A program made the position numbers and the translations under genes. From assembly GCA_902623395.1 (NCBI GenBank), contig CACNTN010000006.1, positions 1 through 64,000 of the forward strand: a DNA stretch of 64,000 nt, in the 5' to 3' direction. The stretch is from an uncultured Pelagibacteraceae bacterium. Its GTDB lineage: Bacteria > Pseudomonadota > Alphaproteobacteria > Pelagibacterales > Pelagibacteraceae. Below the pieces are notes generated by a model, which had not been told where the DNA came from, did not search any database, and worked only from the letters and a program-made list of their open reading frames with translations. This document shows, in pieces, positions 1-8,698 of the stretch (positions are counted from its first letter, which is position 1; each line of letters opens with the position of its first letter).

Positions 1-6
1 TAAGTA

Positions 7-1227
7 GTGCAAAAATTTTTTCCAAATAAATTATCTTTAATTGTTTTATCATCAGCTTGTTGCGTGATTCTAATCTCAATGGGACTTAGACAAACTTTTG
101 GTTTATTTTTTGAGGCTTTTGAAAATGGTCTAGGGGTTACAAGAACTGAATTTGGTCTCGCGATAGGTATTCAAATGTTATTCTGGGGTTTTTTTGCTCC
201 TATATTTGGTGTCTTGGCAGATAAGTTTGGTGGAAATAAAGCTGTATTTTTAGGTTTTTTGATTTTTGCTTTGGGAATTTTCATGCTGTATTCAGGTCCA
301 AATACGGGAATTTACTTTCAAATAGCACTAGGTGTTCTGGTTGGTATTGCTTTAGGAGCTACCGCTATTGGGGTGCCAGTTTCAGAAGTTGGAAAACACT
401 TCCCAAACGAAACTAGAACTATTGCAACAGGCGTAGTAACTGCTGCAGCTTCAATAGGATATTTTTTATCTCCTTTGCTGACTAAATATAGCTTAGTGCA
501 ATATGATTGGGAAGATACTTTAAAATATTTCATGATTTTTATTTTTTTTGGACTGATGGTGTCTCTGTTTTTATTTCCAGCAAAAACATTAATTAATTCT
601 TCTCAGGCAGATAGAGATCAAACTTTTTTTTCTGCCCTAAAGGAAGCTTTTTCCCATAGAGGTTATGTGCTTTTAGTTTTAGGTTTTTTTGTTTGTGGTT
701 TTCAAATTACTTTAGTTGGAACACACATACCAGGCTACATGCAAGAAAGAGGTATGGCAGGTTGGTCTGCAACTATAATTTTAGCATTAATTGGTTTTTT
801 TAATATTTTTGGCACTTTAGGAATGGGATATCTTGGAACTAAATATAAGAAAAAAAATTTACTGAGTATTCTTTATTCATTAAGAGCAATTAGCATATGT
901 ATTTTTATTTTTTCACCACCCTCTATGTTAAATTCAATTATTTTTGGTATAACTTTTGGTTTATTGTGGCTGTCTACCGTTCCTCCAACTAATGGAATAG
1001 TCGCTCAAATATTTGGCACAAAATACTTGAGCACTTTATTCGGTATTGTCTTTTTATGTCATCAATTTGGAGCTTTTGCGGGCGCTTTTCTAGGAGGATA
1101 TTTTTTTGATAATTACGGAAGTTATGATTACGCATGGTATATGGCTATTGCCTTGTCTATTTTTGCTACAATTATTCATTACCCAATAAATGAAAGCAGG
1201 ATAGAACGTGTGGATAACACTATCTAG
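7..1227 (+). CDS. MFS transporter, OFA/monocarboxylate-like
   Basis: This 406-residue protein has the hydrophobic pattern of a 12-helix major facilitator carrier in the inner membrane. An N-terminal signal-anchor-like helix is followed by a loop resembling the MFS motif between helices 2 and 3 (FGVLADKFGG, about residues 68-77). The chosen start is GTG at position 7, because the first helix begins about ten residues later and no better ATG exists. Carriers of this type usually move monocarboxylates or similar small anions, but nothing in the sequence fixes the substrate. It stands alone, separated by 140 bases from the next gene, and the stop codon at bases 1-3 may end a gene outside the window. 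Confidence 0.85.
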   Translation: MQKFFPNKLSLIVLSSACCVILISMGLRQTFGLFFEAFENGLGVTRTEFGLAIGIQMLFWGFFAPIFGVLADKFGGNKAVFLGFLIFALGIFMLYSGPNTGIYFQIALGVLVGIALGATAIGVPVSEVGKHFPNETRTIATGVVTAAASIGYFLSPLLTKYSLVQYDWEDTLKYFMIFIFFGLMVSLFLFPAKTLINSSQADRDQTFFSALKEAFSHRGYVLLVLGFFVCGFQITLVGTHIPGYMQERGMAGWSATIILALIGFFNIFGTLGMGYLGTKYKKKNLLSILYSLRAISICIFIFSPPSMLNSIIFGITFGLLWLSTVPPTNGIVAQIFGTKYLSTLFGIVFLCHQFGAFAGAFLGGYFFDNYGSYDYAWYMAIALSIFATIIHYPINESRIERVDNTI

Positions 1228-1367
1228 AGTTGTATTTTGAGTCCTTAAGTGAATCAAAACTGAATCAAAACGTGAACATTTAAAACATTCAACTTAAAAT
1301 TGTGGATAATTTTTTATTTAATTAATCTTAAAATTTTAATAGTCTGACAATAACAAAAGGAGCAATA

Positions 1368-2039
1368 ATGTTTTCAAAAAAATTAGGCGCAAAATTAGAC
1401 AAATATCATTTATTAAAACACCCATTTTATGAAATTTATTGGAACGAGGGAAAGCTTAACAGAGAAATAATTAAAGATTATGCCGAGCAATATTATCAGC
1501 ATGTAAAAGCATTTCCTAGATACATCAGTGCAACACACTCTATTTGCGAAGATATAGAAAAAAGAAGAATACTTTTAGAAAATTTACAAGATGAAGAAAA
1601 TAAAGACGGTGATCATCCTAAATTATGGAAAAATTTTGCAAAGGCATTAGGTGCAGACGAAAAAGAAATTGAAACAGTAAAACTCGATTGGTTCACAAAA
1701 GATATGATTGAAAATTTTTTCTCTCAAGCAAGAAAATCATACGCAGAAGGTCTTGCATCTTTGTACACATACGAAAGACAAATACCTGAAATAGCGGAGA
1801 CTAAAATTCAAGGTTTAAAAAAATTTTATGGTGTCAAAACGAAAAAAGGTCTTGAATTTTTTGAGGCGCATAAATCTGCAGATATTATTCATAGAGCTGA
1901 ATGTGAAAAACTTTTAGATAATTTAACTGAAGAAGAACAAGAGAAAGCAGAAAAAGCTTCCTTGTTAACAGCTAGATATCTTTGGAATTTCTTAAGCGGC
2001 ATGACCTCTAAACACAAGCTTCATTCTATGGCAGCTTAA
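1368..2039 (+). CDS. CADD-family diiron/dimetal oxygenase-like protein, probable p-aminobenzoate synthase
   Basis: This 223-residue all-helical protein belongs to the TenA/PqqC-like haem-oxygenase fold. It closely resembles, from memory, the Chlamydia CADD protein that makes p-aminobenzoate for folate by consuming one of its own tyrosines. The stretch HPFY (Tyr21) matches the sacrificial tyrosine (Tyr27 in C. trachomatis). Lys146 in the TKIQGL segment matches Lys152. Candidate metal ligands are Glu76 or Glu77, His83, Glu136, His168, Asp172 and His175. A clear AGGAG ribosome site precedes the ATG. It lies 24 bases before the nucleotidylyltransferase gene and upstream of aprM, a coupling with no obvious metabolic reason. 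TenA thiaminase II is the main alternative; the conserved Tyr and Lys argue against it. Confidence 0.82.
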   Translation: MFSKKLGAKLDKYHLLKHPFYEIYWNEGKLNREIIKDYAEQYYQHVKAFPRYISATHSICEDIEKRRILLENLQDEENKDGDHPKLWKNFAKALGADEKEIETVKLDWFTKDMIENFFSQARKSYAEGLASLYTYERQIPEIAETKIQGLKKFYGVKTKKGLEFFEAHKSADIIHRAECEKLLDNLTEEEQEKAEKASLLTARYLWNFLSGMTSKHKLHSMAA

Positions 2040-2063
2040 ATTATCTTTTAGTAATTTATAATT

Positions 2064-2444
2064 ATGAAAAATGATAATCACGTATGGGATAATAAACATC
2101 CCACTGCCCAGATGCTAGGTCGTTGGCAACCGTGGCATGCTGGCCATCAAAAACTATTTGAAGAAACATTAAAAAAAACTGGACAGGTAAATATAATGGT
2201 TCGAGATGTAAAAGGTGTTGATGACAATCCGTTCGATTTTGAAACTGTTAAAAAAAATATTTTTGAGGCATTAAAAGATTACAAAAATAGAATTCAAGTC
2301 ACTTTAGTTCCTAATATAACTAATATTTGCTACGGAAGAGGAGTCGGCTATAAGATTGAAGAGATCGTTTTAGATGAGAAAATACAACAAATTTCAGCGA
2401 CTAAAATTAGAGCACAGATGAGAAAAGAGGGTAAGCTAAAATAG
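2064..2444 (+). CDS. Small HxGH-superfamily nucleotidylyltransferase
   Basis: This 126-residue protein carries the two signatures of the cytidylyl/adenylyltransferase superfamily. The HAGH motif (in GRWQPWHAGH, about residues 20-29) binds the nucleotide triphosphate, and ISATKIR (about residues 111-117) corresponds to the C-terminal IS.TxxR motif. It resembles the minimal nucleotidyltransferase domain found alone or fused to APS-kinase-like domains in marine bacteria and phages. The substrate is unknown. It sits 52 bases upstream of aprM on the same strand, so a role with adenylylated sulfur compounds is possible but inferred only from position. Coenzyme A or NAD adenylyltransferases share the motifs but are longer. 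Confidence 0.72.
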   Translation: MKNDNHVWDNKHPTAQMLGRWQPWHAGHQKLFEETLKKTGQVNIMVRDVKGVDDNPFDFETVKKNIFEALKDYKNRIQVTLVPNITNICYGRGVGYKIEEIVLDEKIQQISATKIRAQMRKEGKLK

Positions 2445-2496
2445 TTGAGATTCATTCTCACTTGACCTCTAAAATAGGTCTATATATAAATATTTA

Positions 2497-3291
2497 ATGT
2501 TAACTAATAATCCATTCTCTAATCTATCAGAAATAATACCAGCATTTGCAATGCAAGGATTTGTTATAGCCATGGCAGCTCTCACATTAATTGGTGTGTT
2601 GGTTGACATTAGGCACAAAAAAAATGTGAAATATTTTTTTGAGAACGCAAAAAAAGCCAAAAAAAATGCTCAGATAGAATTATCTACTGCAAAAAGAACT
2701 TCAGTTATTTTAAAAACTGTTGCACATGATATCGCAACAACATCAGAACTAGGATGGGGCAAAAGAAGATTGGCGCATGTTTTAGGCATGTATGGAACCA
2801 TTATTTTTTGGATTTGTTCAGCTATTTTAATTTTTTCTTATTCTTCTGTAGGTATTGAAACTCCATCAACTTTAACAGCTCTATGGCACATTGGAGCTAT
2901 TTTAACTTGTTTAGGTGGTTATTGGTTTTGGTTTTTTTTAAGAGTTGATGTTTCCGCAGAGGCACACCCTTGGTACAGGATTATAAAAGCAGATTTATTT
3001 GTTTTAGCTTTACTAGCTTGCGCAACATTTGGCTTAGCTTGGTCATATACGCAATACTCGGGAATGATTGGTCTTAGTTATTTATTTTTAGTTTTATTTA
3101 TTGTTTCAAATCTAATTTTATTTGGAGGTGTTTACTGGTCAAAATTTGCACATATGTTTTATAAACCTGGTGCAGCGATTCAAAAAAATCTAGCTGAAGC
3201 TGATGGATCTAGAGACAATTTGCCACCACCTGCTGATGCTCCGGAGCAATTTGGTCTAGGAATTAAAAGAGAACAACCGAAGCATTATTAG
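2497..3291 (+). CDS. aprM: AprM, membrane subunit associated with APS reductase
   Basis: This 264-residue protein has about five membrane helices (roughly residues 10-36, 93-120, 128-150, 164-186 and 192-213) and a proline-rich cytoplasmic tail. It lies directly upstream of aprB and aprA. In sulfur-oxidising bacteria that lack the Qmo complex, the gene at this position is aprM, proposed to pass electrons from AprBA to the quinone pool. Histidines in the helices (LAHVLG, ALWHIG) could serve as haem or quinone ligands. The assignment combines context and topology, since I see no diagnostic catalytic motif. The ATG lacks a strong ribosome site. Confidence 0.82.
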   Translation: MLTNNPFSNLSEIIPAFAMQGFVIAMAALTLIGVLVDIRHKKNVKYFFENAKKAKKNAQIELSTAKRTSVILKTVAHDIATTSELGWGKRRLAHVLGMYGTIIFWICSAILIFSYSSVGIETPSTLTALWHIGAILTCLGGYWFWFFLRVDVSAEAHPWYRIIKADLFVLALLACATFGLAWSYTQYSGMIGLSYLFLVLFIVSNLILFGGVYWSKFAHMFYKPGAAIQKNLAEADGSRDNLPPPADAPEQFGLGIKREQPKHY

Positions 3292-3331
3292 AAAATTTAT
3301 GTTATTAAACTTTAAGGAAAAAAAATAATTT

Positions 3332-3802
3332 ATGTCAACTTTTGTATACATGACACGATGTGATGGCTGCGGCCACTGCGTTGATATATGTCCATCAGAT
3401 ATAATGCATATTGACGAGACAATTAGACGAGCAAAAAATATAGAACCTAATTTTTGCTGGGAATGTTATTCATGTGTGAAAGCTTGCCCAAATCATGCAA
3501 TAGATGTTCGAGGTTACGCTGATTTTGCTCCAATGGGACATAGCGTAAGAGTAAGAAGAGAAGAAGAAAAAGGAACTATTTCTTGGAGAATAAAATTTAG
3601 AAACGGAACTGAGAAAAACTTTGTATCACCAATCACAACCAAACCTTGGGGTAAATTTATTCCAAAACTTGCAGAGGAAGATAAACCAAATCAAGGAGAA
3701 ATAACTACACAAAGACTTTACACTGAACCAAAGGGTTTAAACATTGACGGCGACCTTCCAACTGTAAGCAAAGATTCATTTAAAAAAGGGGTTTACTACT
3801 AA
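3332..3802 (+). CDS. aprB: Adenylylsulfate reductase beta subunit (iron-sulfur)
   Basis: This 156-residue ferredoxin-like protein has two [4Fe-4S] cysteine sets: Cys10, Cys13, Cys16, Cys20 and Cys42, Cys45, Cys48, Cys52. This is the AprB pattern, and the length matches the family. It forms a cytoplasmic heterodimer with AprA and carries electrons between the FAD site and the membrane. An AAGGA ribosome site precedes the ATG. The stop codon TAA shares its last base with the aprA start (TAATG), implying translational coupling. Since no sulfate-reduction genes are nearby, the enzyme most likely runs oxidatively, from sulfite and AMP to APS. Confidence 0.95.
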   Translation: MSTFVYMTRCDGCGHCVDICPSDIMHIDETIRRAKNIEPNFCWECYSCVKACPNHAIDVRGYADFAPMGHSVRVRREEEKGTISWRIKFRNGTEKNFVSPITTKPWGKFIPKLAEEDKPNQGEITTQRLYTEPKGLNIDGDLPTVSKDSFKKGVYY

Positions 3803-5661
3803 TGGCTAACGTAAAAACTCACGTTGAGGAAAGTGATATTCTTATTATCGGCGGCGGAATGGCCGGCACAGGAGCTACATTTGAAGCTAGACATTGGGGA
3901 AGAGATCTAAAAATAGTTTGTGTTGAAAAAGCTAACATTGATAGAAGTGGTGCTGTAGCCCAAGGTCTTTATGCAATCAATTGTTATATGGGTATGCAGT
4001 GGAATGAAAACCAACCTGAAGATCATGTTAGATACGCACGAAATGATTTAATGGGAATGGTTAGAGAAGATTTAGGTTATGACATGGCTCGTCACGTAGA
4101 CTCTACAGTTCATATGTTTGATGAATGGGGTTTACCTATGATGAAGAATGAAAAAACTGGAAGATATTTAAGAGAAGGTAAATGGCAAATCATGATACAC
4201 GGTGAAAGCTATAAACCTATCGTTGCTGAAGCAGCAAAAAAATCTGCTAACAAAATTTATAACAGAATAATGATTACTCATCTTTTAATGGATGATGAAA
4301 AAGAAAATAGAATTGGTGGCGCAGTTGGTTTTAATATGAGAACTGGCGACTATCATGTTTTTAAAGCAAAGGCTGTAATTGTTGCAGCAGGCGGAGCTTC
4401 ACACATTTTTAAACCAAGAGCAGTTGGTGAAGGAATGGGAAGAACTTGGTACGCTCCTTGGAGTAACGGTTCTGCTTATGCACTTCCAATAGCTGTTGGT
4501 GCTAAAATGACTCAAATGGAAAATAGAATTGTTTTATGTAGATTTAAAGATGGCTATGGTCCGGTTGGAGCTTACTTCCTTCATTTAAAAACTTACACAC
4601 AAAATGCTAATGGTGAGAATTATGAAAAAAAATGGTACGAACAAACTAAATCATTAGTTGGAGAATATATTGATCATCATCCAACACCTACATGTTTAAG
4701 AAATCATGCTTTTATTCAAGAAGTACAAGCTGGAGGTGGACCAATACACATGGTGACTAAAGAAGCCTTCCAAGATCCTCATTTAGAAACTGTAGGCTGG
4801 GAAAACTTTTTAGGAATGACAGTCGGTCAGGCTGTTGTATGGGCTTCACAAAATATTGATCCAAAATACACAAACCCTGAGCTTACAACTTCTGAACCAT
4901 ATGTAATGGGATCACATGCAACATGTTCTGGAGCTTGGGTAAGTGGACCAGAAGATTTATCACCTCCAGAATATTTCTGGGGCTACAACAGAATGTTAAC
5001 CGTTGATGGATTATTTGGAGCAGGCGACACTGTAGGCGGAAGTGCACATAAATTTTCCTCTGGATCTTTTACTGAAGGAAGATTAGCCGCAAAAGCCGCT
5101 GTTAAATATATCGAAGATAAAAAAGCAGATGGAATTAAAGTAAGCGATAAACAATATAAAGATTTAAAAGAAGTTATATATAAACCTCTAGAAAATTACA
5201 CAGTAGGTAGAAATGAAATAACAGGTGGAACCGTATCTCCAAGTTATATTTCTCCTATTCAAGGGCTACAAAGACTTCAAAGAATTATGGATGAGTATGT
5301 TGGGGGAATAGCTACAAATTATATGACTAATGAGAACATGCTTAATAGAGGTCTAGAATTATTAAAATGGTTAGAAGAAGATTTGGAAAATGTTGGTGCT
5401 GAGGATTACCACCAACTTATGAGAGCATGGGAATTAAAACACAGAACTATTACTTCGCAATGTGTAACAGAGCATACTAAATTTAGAGAAGAAACTAGAT
5501 GGCCAGGTTATTATTATAGAGGTGACCATCTTAAACTTGATGATGATAATTGGCATTGTTTAACTGTCTCAAGACGTGACCCTAAGACTAAAAAGTTTAC
5601 AATGGAGAAAGTTCCGGTTTATCACATTGTAGACGAAAAGAAGGAAAAGAAAGCTTCATAA
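3802..5661 (+). CDS. aprA: Adenylylsulfate reductase alpha subunit (FAD)
   Basis: This 619-residue flavoprotein has an N-terminal FAD Rossmann motif (IIGGGMAGTGATFEA, from about residue 15) and the fumarate-reductase-type fold of AprA. Segments such as GAGDTVGG and HKFSSGSFTEGR, which hold the flavin, are present, and the length is right for the family. It catalyses interconversion of APS with sulfite and AMP. The surrounding sulfonate genes all release sulfite, which supports an oxidative, detoxifying and energy-yielding role. Electrons would leave via AprB and AprM. The gene is translationally coupled to aprB, and six bases separate it from the next small gene. I found no ATP sulfurylase gene in the window to convert APS to ATP and sulfate. 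Confidence 0.96.
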   Translation: MANVKTHVEESDILIIGGGMAGTGATFEARHWGRDLKIVCVEKANIDRSGAVAQGLYAINCYMGMQWNENQPEDHVRYARNDLMGMVREDLGYDMARHVDSTVHMFDEWGLPMMKNEKTGRYLREGKWQIMIHGESYKPIVAEAAKKSANKIYNRIMITHLLMDDEKENRIGGAVGFNMRTGDYHVFKAKAVIVAAGGASHIFKPRAVGEGMGRTWYAPWSNGSAYALPIAVGAKMTQMENRIVLCRFKDGYGPVGAYFLHLKTYTQNANGENYEKKWYEQTKSLVGEYIDHHPTPTCLRNHAFIQEVQAGGGPIHMVTKEAFQDPHLETVGWENFLGMTVGQAVVWASQNIDPKYTNPELTTSEPYVMGSHATCSGAWVSGPEDLSPPEYFWGYNRMLTVDGLFGAGDTVGGSAHKFSSGSFTEGRLAAKAAVKYIEDKKADGIKVSDKQYKDLKEVIYKPLENYTVGRNEITGGTVSPSYISPIQGLQRLQRIMDEYVGGIATNYMTNENMLNRGLELLKWLEEDLENVGAEDYHQLMRAWELKHRTITSQCVTEHTKFREETRWPGYYYRGDHLKLDDDNWHCLTVSRRDPKTKKFTMEKVPVYHIVDEKKEKKAS

Positions 5662-5667
5662 AGTTTA

Positions 5668-6018
5668 ATGGAGTTGCTAGAAAAATCCGACAAAGAGATT
5701 AAAGATATTGCTCAGCCAATTTGGGATAATCTGGTTAAATCATCAAATATTAAAGATTACGGTGGCTTTACCAGAGATTTTTCATCACAAATGCTTTATG
5801 GAGCAAATGAAGTTGAGCTTGGAAAACAATGGGCTAATAATAAATTACTTACAAGTCTTTCAGAAAAACAGGAATTTATTGGTACAATAAGAAGAAACCA
5901 ATTTATTACTGTCCTCTATAAACAAACAAGCCAAACAATGCCTGGTGAATTTCTAGGCAGGTTAGTTTTAGGTGAAGAAGATGGTCTGGTAAAAGTTTTT
6001 GGAGCTACAATTTATTAA
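5668..6018 (+). CDS. Uncharacterised small protein following aprA, possibly NTF2-like
   Basis: I do not recognise this 116-residue soluble protein with confidence. It starts six bases after aprA, so it is very probably co-transcribed with aprMBA. The C-terminal part (GEFLGRLVLGEEDGLVKVFG) looks like the closing strand pair of an NTF2/SnoaL-like cone fold, preceded by a helical N-terminal half. There is no signal peptide, cysteine cluster or membrane segment. A role as an accessory or assembly factor of the sulfite-oxidising complex is inferred from position only. Confidence 0.7.
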   Translation: MELLEKSDKEIKDIAQPIWDNLVKSSNIKDYGGFTRDFSSQMLYGANEVELGKQWANNKLLTSLSEKQEFIGTIRRNQFITVLYKQTSQTMPGEFLGRLVLGEEDGLVKVFGATIY

Positions 6019-6020
6019 GA

Positions 6021-6047
6021 TTGACAACTTAATGTTTCAGGCATAAT
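6021..6047 (+). promoter_or_regulatory. Candidate internal promoter before the TauE-like gene
   Basis: A perfect -35 hexamer TTGACA (6021-6026) is followed after 15 bases by CATAAT (6042-6047), five of six matches to the -10 consensus. Transcription would begin only a few bases before the ATG at 6058, and no Shine-Dalgarno sequence is visible there, so the message could be leaderless. The short spacer lowers confidence. Confidence 0.4.
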
Positions 6048-6057
6048 CCTAATATTA

Positions 6058-7161
6058 ATGCTCGAAATTTACCTTCCTATAGCCCAAGTAAATATAGACA
6101 TTTTTCTTCTTTTATTTTTAAGCTTAGCTGTTGGAGTGCTATCTGGCTTGTTCGGTGTGGGGGGAGGTTTTCTAATGACTCCTTTTCTTATCTTCATGGG
6201 TATACCTCCTGTGTATGCTGTACCGAATGAAGTTAACAATATTCTTGCAACATCTGTTTCTGGTTCATTAACTCATTGGTACAAAAAAACTTTAGATTAT
6301 AAAATGGGATTAATGATAGTTTCTGGCGGAGTGGTAGGAACTATCATAGGCATTATGACGTTTACTTTTTTTTCAGAAATTGGAAAAATAAGCTTAATAA
6401 TTTCCTTAATGTATATGTATCTTTTAGCAATAGTTGGAACGTTAATGTTGATTGAGGGTATAAAGGAAAGAAACCGATTAAAATCAAAAACTAAAATTAA
6501 AAAAAAATTACACGATCATAATTGGCTTCAAGGCCTACCTTTAAGAATGAGGTTTAATAAGTCTGGATTATACGAAAGTGCATTTACTCCAGTATTGTTA
6601 GGTTTTGTCGTTGGTTTTGTTGCTTCAATGATGGGAATTGGTGGAGCGTTCTTAATGGTTCCAGCTATGATTTATATTATTGGAATGCCAGTAAAATTAA
6701 TTCCAGGTACTTCTTTGTTTGTTACAGTTTTTATCAGTGCAGTCGTAACAATCTTACATTCATTTAATTATGGTACGATTGATCTATTTCTAGTGGTTCC
6801 TTTAATACTTGGATCAATAGTTGGAGTTCAAATTGGACAAAAGATTGGTCAATTTCTAGATAGTAATGAGCTTAAATCTTTATTTGCAATGCTTTTAATA
6901 ACAGTTGCAATTGCAATTGCTTATGACTCATTCTTTAGAGAACAAACAGGATTTAACGGAAGTAAAGTTGAAGCTCCTGAATTAAATAGCTTAGCAGAAT
7001 TTATCGTAAGAATTTCTAATGAAGTACCTTTTCTATATGGAGCTTTTGCAATTATACTTGCAGTGGTGCTTGGAGCATTAATGGCTTGGTTTAGAAAAAT
7101 TATTCACGATTTAAGATACAAAAAACCTAAACAAGAAGAAGTAAAATTCCCAGTTAAATAG
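6058..7161 (+). CDS. TauE/SafE-family anion exporter, probable sulfite or sulfonate carrier
   Basis: This 367-residue inner-membrane protein shows the duplicated hydrophobic halves of the TSUP (TauE/SafE) family. Each half contains a glycine-rich G.GGGF or G.GGAF motif (about residues 35-40 and 195-200), joined by a charged loop around residues 135-165. Characterised relatives export sulfite or sulfoacetate or take up sulfonates. Position between aprBA and suyAB/xsc suggests export of sulfite or sulfate produced by sulfonate breakdown. It ends one base before the convergent suyB stop. The substrate is inferred from context. A second TSUP gene occurs at 56778. Confidence 0.85.
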   Translation: MLEIYLPIAQVNIDIFLLLFLSLAVGVLSGLFGVGGGFLMTPFLIFMGIPPVYAVPNEVNNILATSVSGSLTHWYKKTLDYKMGLMIVSGGVVGTIIGIMTFTFFSEIGKISLIISLMYMYLLAIVGTLMLIEGIKERNRLKSKTKIKKKLHDHNWLQGLPLRMRFNKSGLYESAFTPVLLGFVVGFVASMMGIGGAFLMVPAMIYIIGMPVKLIPGTSLFVTVFISAVVTILHSFNYGTIDLFLVVPLILGSIVGVQIGQKIGQFLDSNELKSLFAMLLITVAIAIAYDSFFREQTGFNGSKVEAPELNSLAEFIVRISNEVPFLYGAFAIILAVVLGALMAWFRKIIHDLRYKKPKQEEVKFPVK

Positions 7162-7162
7162 T

Positions 7163-8329
7163 TTAAGCACTTCTATAAAGCTTTGTCATCACAAATTCTC
7201 TATGACCTAAAGCTTCAGCACATGTTAATCTTCCATTAGCAACTTTTAAAGTTGTTTCAATTAATTTATCACCTGCTTGATCAAGATTCATTTCTCTTGA
7301 TAAAATTTTTGAAACATCGCAGTCAACATGTTCGCTCATTAATTTAGCTGTTAAAGGGTTTGCAGTAAGTTTTACAACAGGCTCTATAGGATTTCCGATA
7401 ATATTTCCTTGCCCAGTAGGGAATAGATGAATATTAAATCCACCAGCTGCTTGAAGTGTAACACACTCAGCTGCGGCTGAAGATGTATCCATGAAATATA
7501 AACCTTTTCCTTTTTTTGGTTCCTCTGCTGGCTCCAAAACATCTATAAATTTTCTTGAACCTATCTTTTGAAAATTTCCAAAAGCCTTTTCTTCAATAGT
7601 AGTTAATCCTCCTGCAATATTCCCTGCAGTAGGTTGACTTTCTGACAAATCATCCGTTGCTTCTTTTAAAATGAAATCATTATACTCACTCCAGGTCTTC
7701 ATAAATTTTTCCTGAGCTTCGGGAGTAGCACCTCTCTTAGCACAAACTTGCTCTGCACCAGTTAATTCTGAAGTTTCTCCAAAACATAAATGAACGCCAA
7801 GAGGTTCTAGCTTATCCATTAAATTCCCAACAGTCGGATTAGAAGCTAATCCAGATGTTGTGTCTGACTCACCACATTTAACTGATATCCATAGATCACT
7901 CATTGGACATTCTTCTCTTTGTTTTTCAGACGCCCACATAGAAAACTCTTGTGCCTTTTTAGATGCTTTCATTATCGTTTGAATGTCTCCACTTCTCTCT
8001 ATGTGAAAACCTTCGACTGGTTTTCCAGTTTCTGCAATTCCGTCGACAATTTTTTTCGTCCACTTTGGTTCTATTCCAATTACAATAACAGCAGCAACGT
8101 TAGGATTTCTTCCTGTACCAATCATTGTTCTAAAATGTAATTCTAAATCTGCACCAAATTGCAACCTTCCATAAGAATGAGGTAGCGCAATTGTTCCTTT
8201 AATATTATTTGCTACAGCTTCAGCACAAGCATTTGAAATATCATCTACTGGAAGAATTATTACATGATTTCTTGTGCCAGCTCTTCCATTTTCTCTCTTA
8301 TAACCTAAAAAGCTTTTTGGGATTTTCAT
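7163..8329 (-). CDS. suyB: (R)-sulfolactate sulfo-lyase, large subunit
   Basis: This 388-residue protein belongs to the UxaA/altronate dehydratase C-terminal family. It starts with the family pattern [14 protein letters not shown] and has glycine-rich segments around [10 protein letters not shown]. With SuyA it cleaves (R)-3-sulfolactate to pyruvate and sulfite. The split arrangement, a separate small SAF-domain subunit seven bases upstream plus this large subunit, is the SuyAB form. Altronate or galactarate dehydratase is the paralogous alternative. Adjacency to xsc, aprBA, a TSUP exporter and an HpsN gene makes the sulfo-lyase assignment much more likely. It ends facing the TauE-like gene. 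Confidence 0.88.
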   Translation of the reverse strand: MKIPKSFLGYKRENGRAGTRNHVIILPVDDISNACAEAVANNIKGTIALPHSYGRLQFGADLELHFRTMIGTGRNPNVAAVIVIGIEPKWTKKIVDGIAETGKPVEGFHIERSGDIQTIMKASKKAQEFSMWASEKQREECPMSDLWISVKCGESDTTSGLASNPTVGNLMDKLEPLGVHLCFGETSELTGAEQVCAKRGATPEAQEKFMKTWSEYNDFILKEATDDLSESQPTAGNIAGGLTTIEEKAFGNFQKIGSRKFIDVLEPAEEPKKGKGLYFMDTSSAAAECVTLQAAGGFNIHLFPTGQGNIIGNPIEPVVKLTANPLTAKLMSEHVDCDVSKILSREMNLDQAGDKLIETTLKVANGRLTCAEALGHREFVMTKLYRSA

Positions 8330-8336
8330 AATTTAT

Positions 8337-8624
8337 TTACCACTTCTTTGTCTTTACGTTATGAACGTGAACATGTTCACCTTTTTTAATTTCCTTTACA
8401 ACTTTTCCTATATCATGCCCGTACTTAAAAATAGTATCTCCAACTTTGAGGTCCTTTAAAGCTATCTTATGTCCTAAAGGAACGTCATTTTCAGAGGGAA
8501 CTTTTACGGTTTTGTCGTTTTCCATTATCCAAGCATTACAATCTTGGCCTTTTTTGGTAGTTTCTATTACAACAACTCCAACGTTATCTTTCTCGTCGTG
8601 TATAATGAGGTCAGGCTGTGACAT
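8337..8624 (-). CDS. suyA: (R)-sulfolactate sulfo-lyase, small subunit (SAF domain)
   Basis: This 95-residue protein is a single SAF domain of the kind found at the N terminus of altronate dehydratase. The central segment PLGHKIALKDLKVGD and the later KYGHDIGKV are typical of it. It ends seven bases before suyB, so the two form an operon. The size matches SuyA proteins. It is transcribed divergently from xsc, whose start lies 74 bases away, so both sulfite-releasing enzymes may share one control region. Confidence 0.88.
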   Translation of the reverse strand: MSQPDLIIHDEKDNVGVVVIETTKKGQDCNAWIMENDKTVKVPSENDVPLGHKIALKDLKVGDTIFKYGHDIGKVVKEIKKGEHVHVHNVKTKKW

Positions 8625-8698
8625 AAAAATATCTAATGGATATAGACTAAAATTTAGTATAATGAAAGCTAGATTTTCAAAATACTTTTAGGAGATTT
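8625..8698. promoter_or_regulatory. Divergent suyA / xsc intergenic control region
   Basis: These 74 bases separate the start codons of suyA (leftward) and xsc (rightward). A consensus -10 box TATAAT lies at 8658-8663, about 35 bases before the xsc start, and an AGGAG ribosome site lies at about 8690-8694. I see no good -35 box and no clear palindrome, so the regulator cannot be inferred. Confidence 0.5.

Noticed and set aside
1250-1271. Two tandem copies of an 11-base unit (TGAATCAAAAC) before the CADD gene
   Set aside because: Only two copies of a short AT-rich unit. No array, symmetry or known operator, so it may be chance.
1368-2039. TenA-type thiaminase II or PqqC
   Set aside because: The sequence keeps the CADD-specific tyrosine, lysine and metal ligand set, and there are no thiamine or PQQ genes around.
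3332-5661. Dissimilatory sulfate reduction
   Set aside because: No sat, qmo or dsr genes are visible and AprM is present. Oxidation of sulfite to APS is more consistent.
7163-8624. Altronate or galactarate dehydratase
   Set aside because: Same family, but the split two-subunit form and the sulfonate neighbours favour SuyAB. No hexuronate genes are present.
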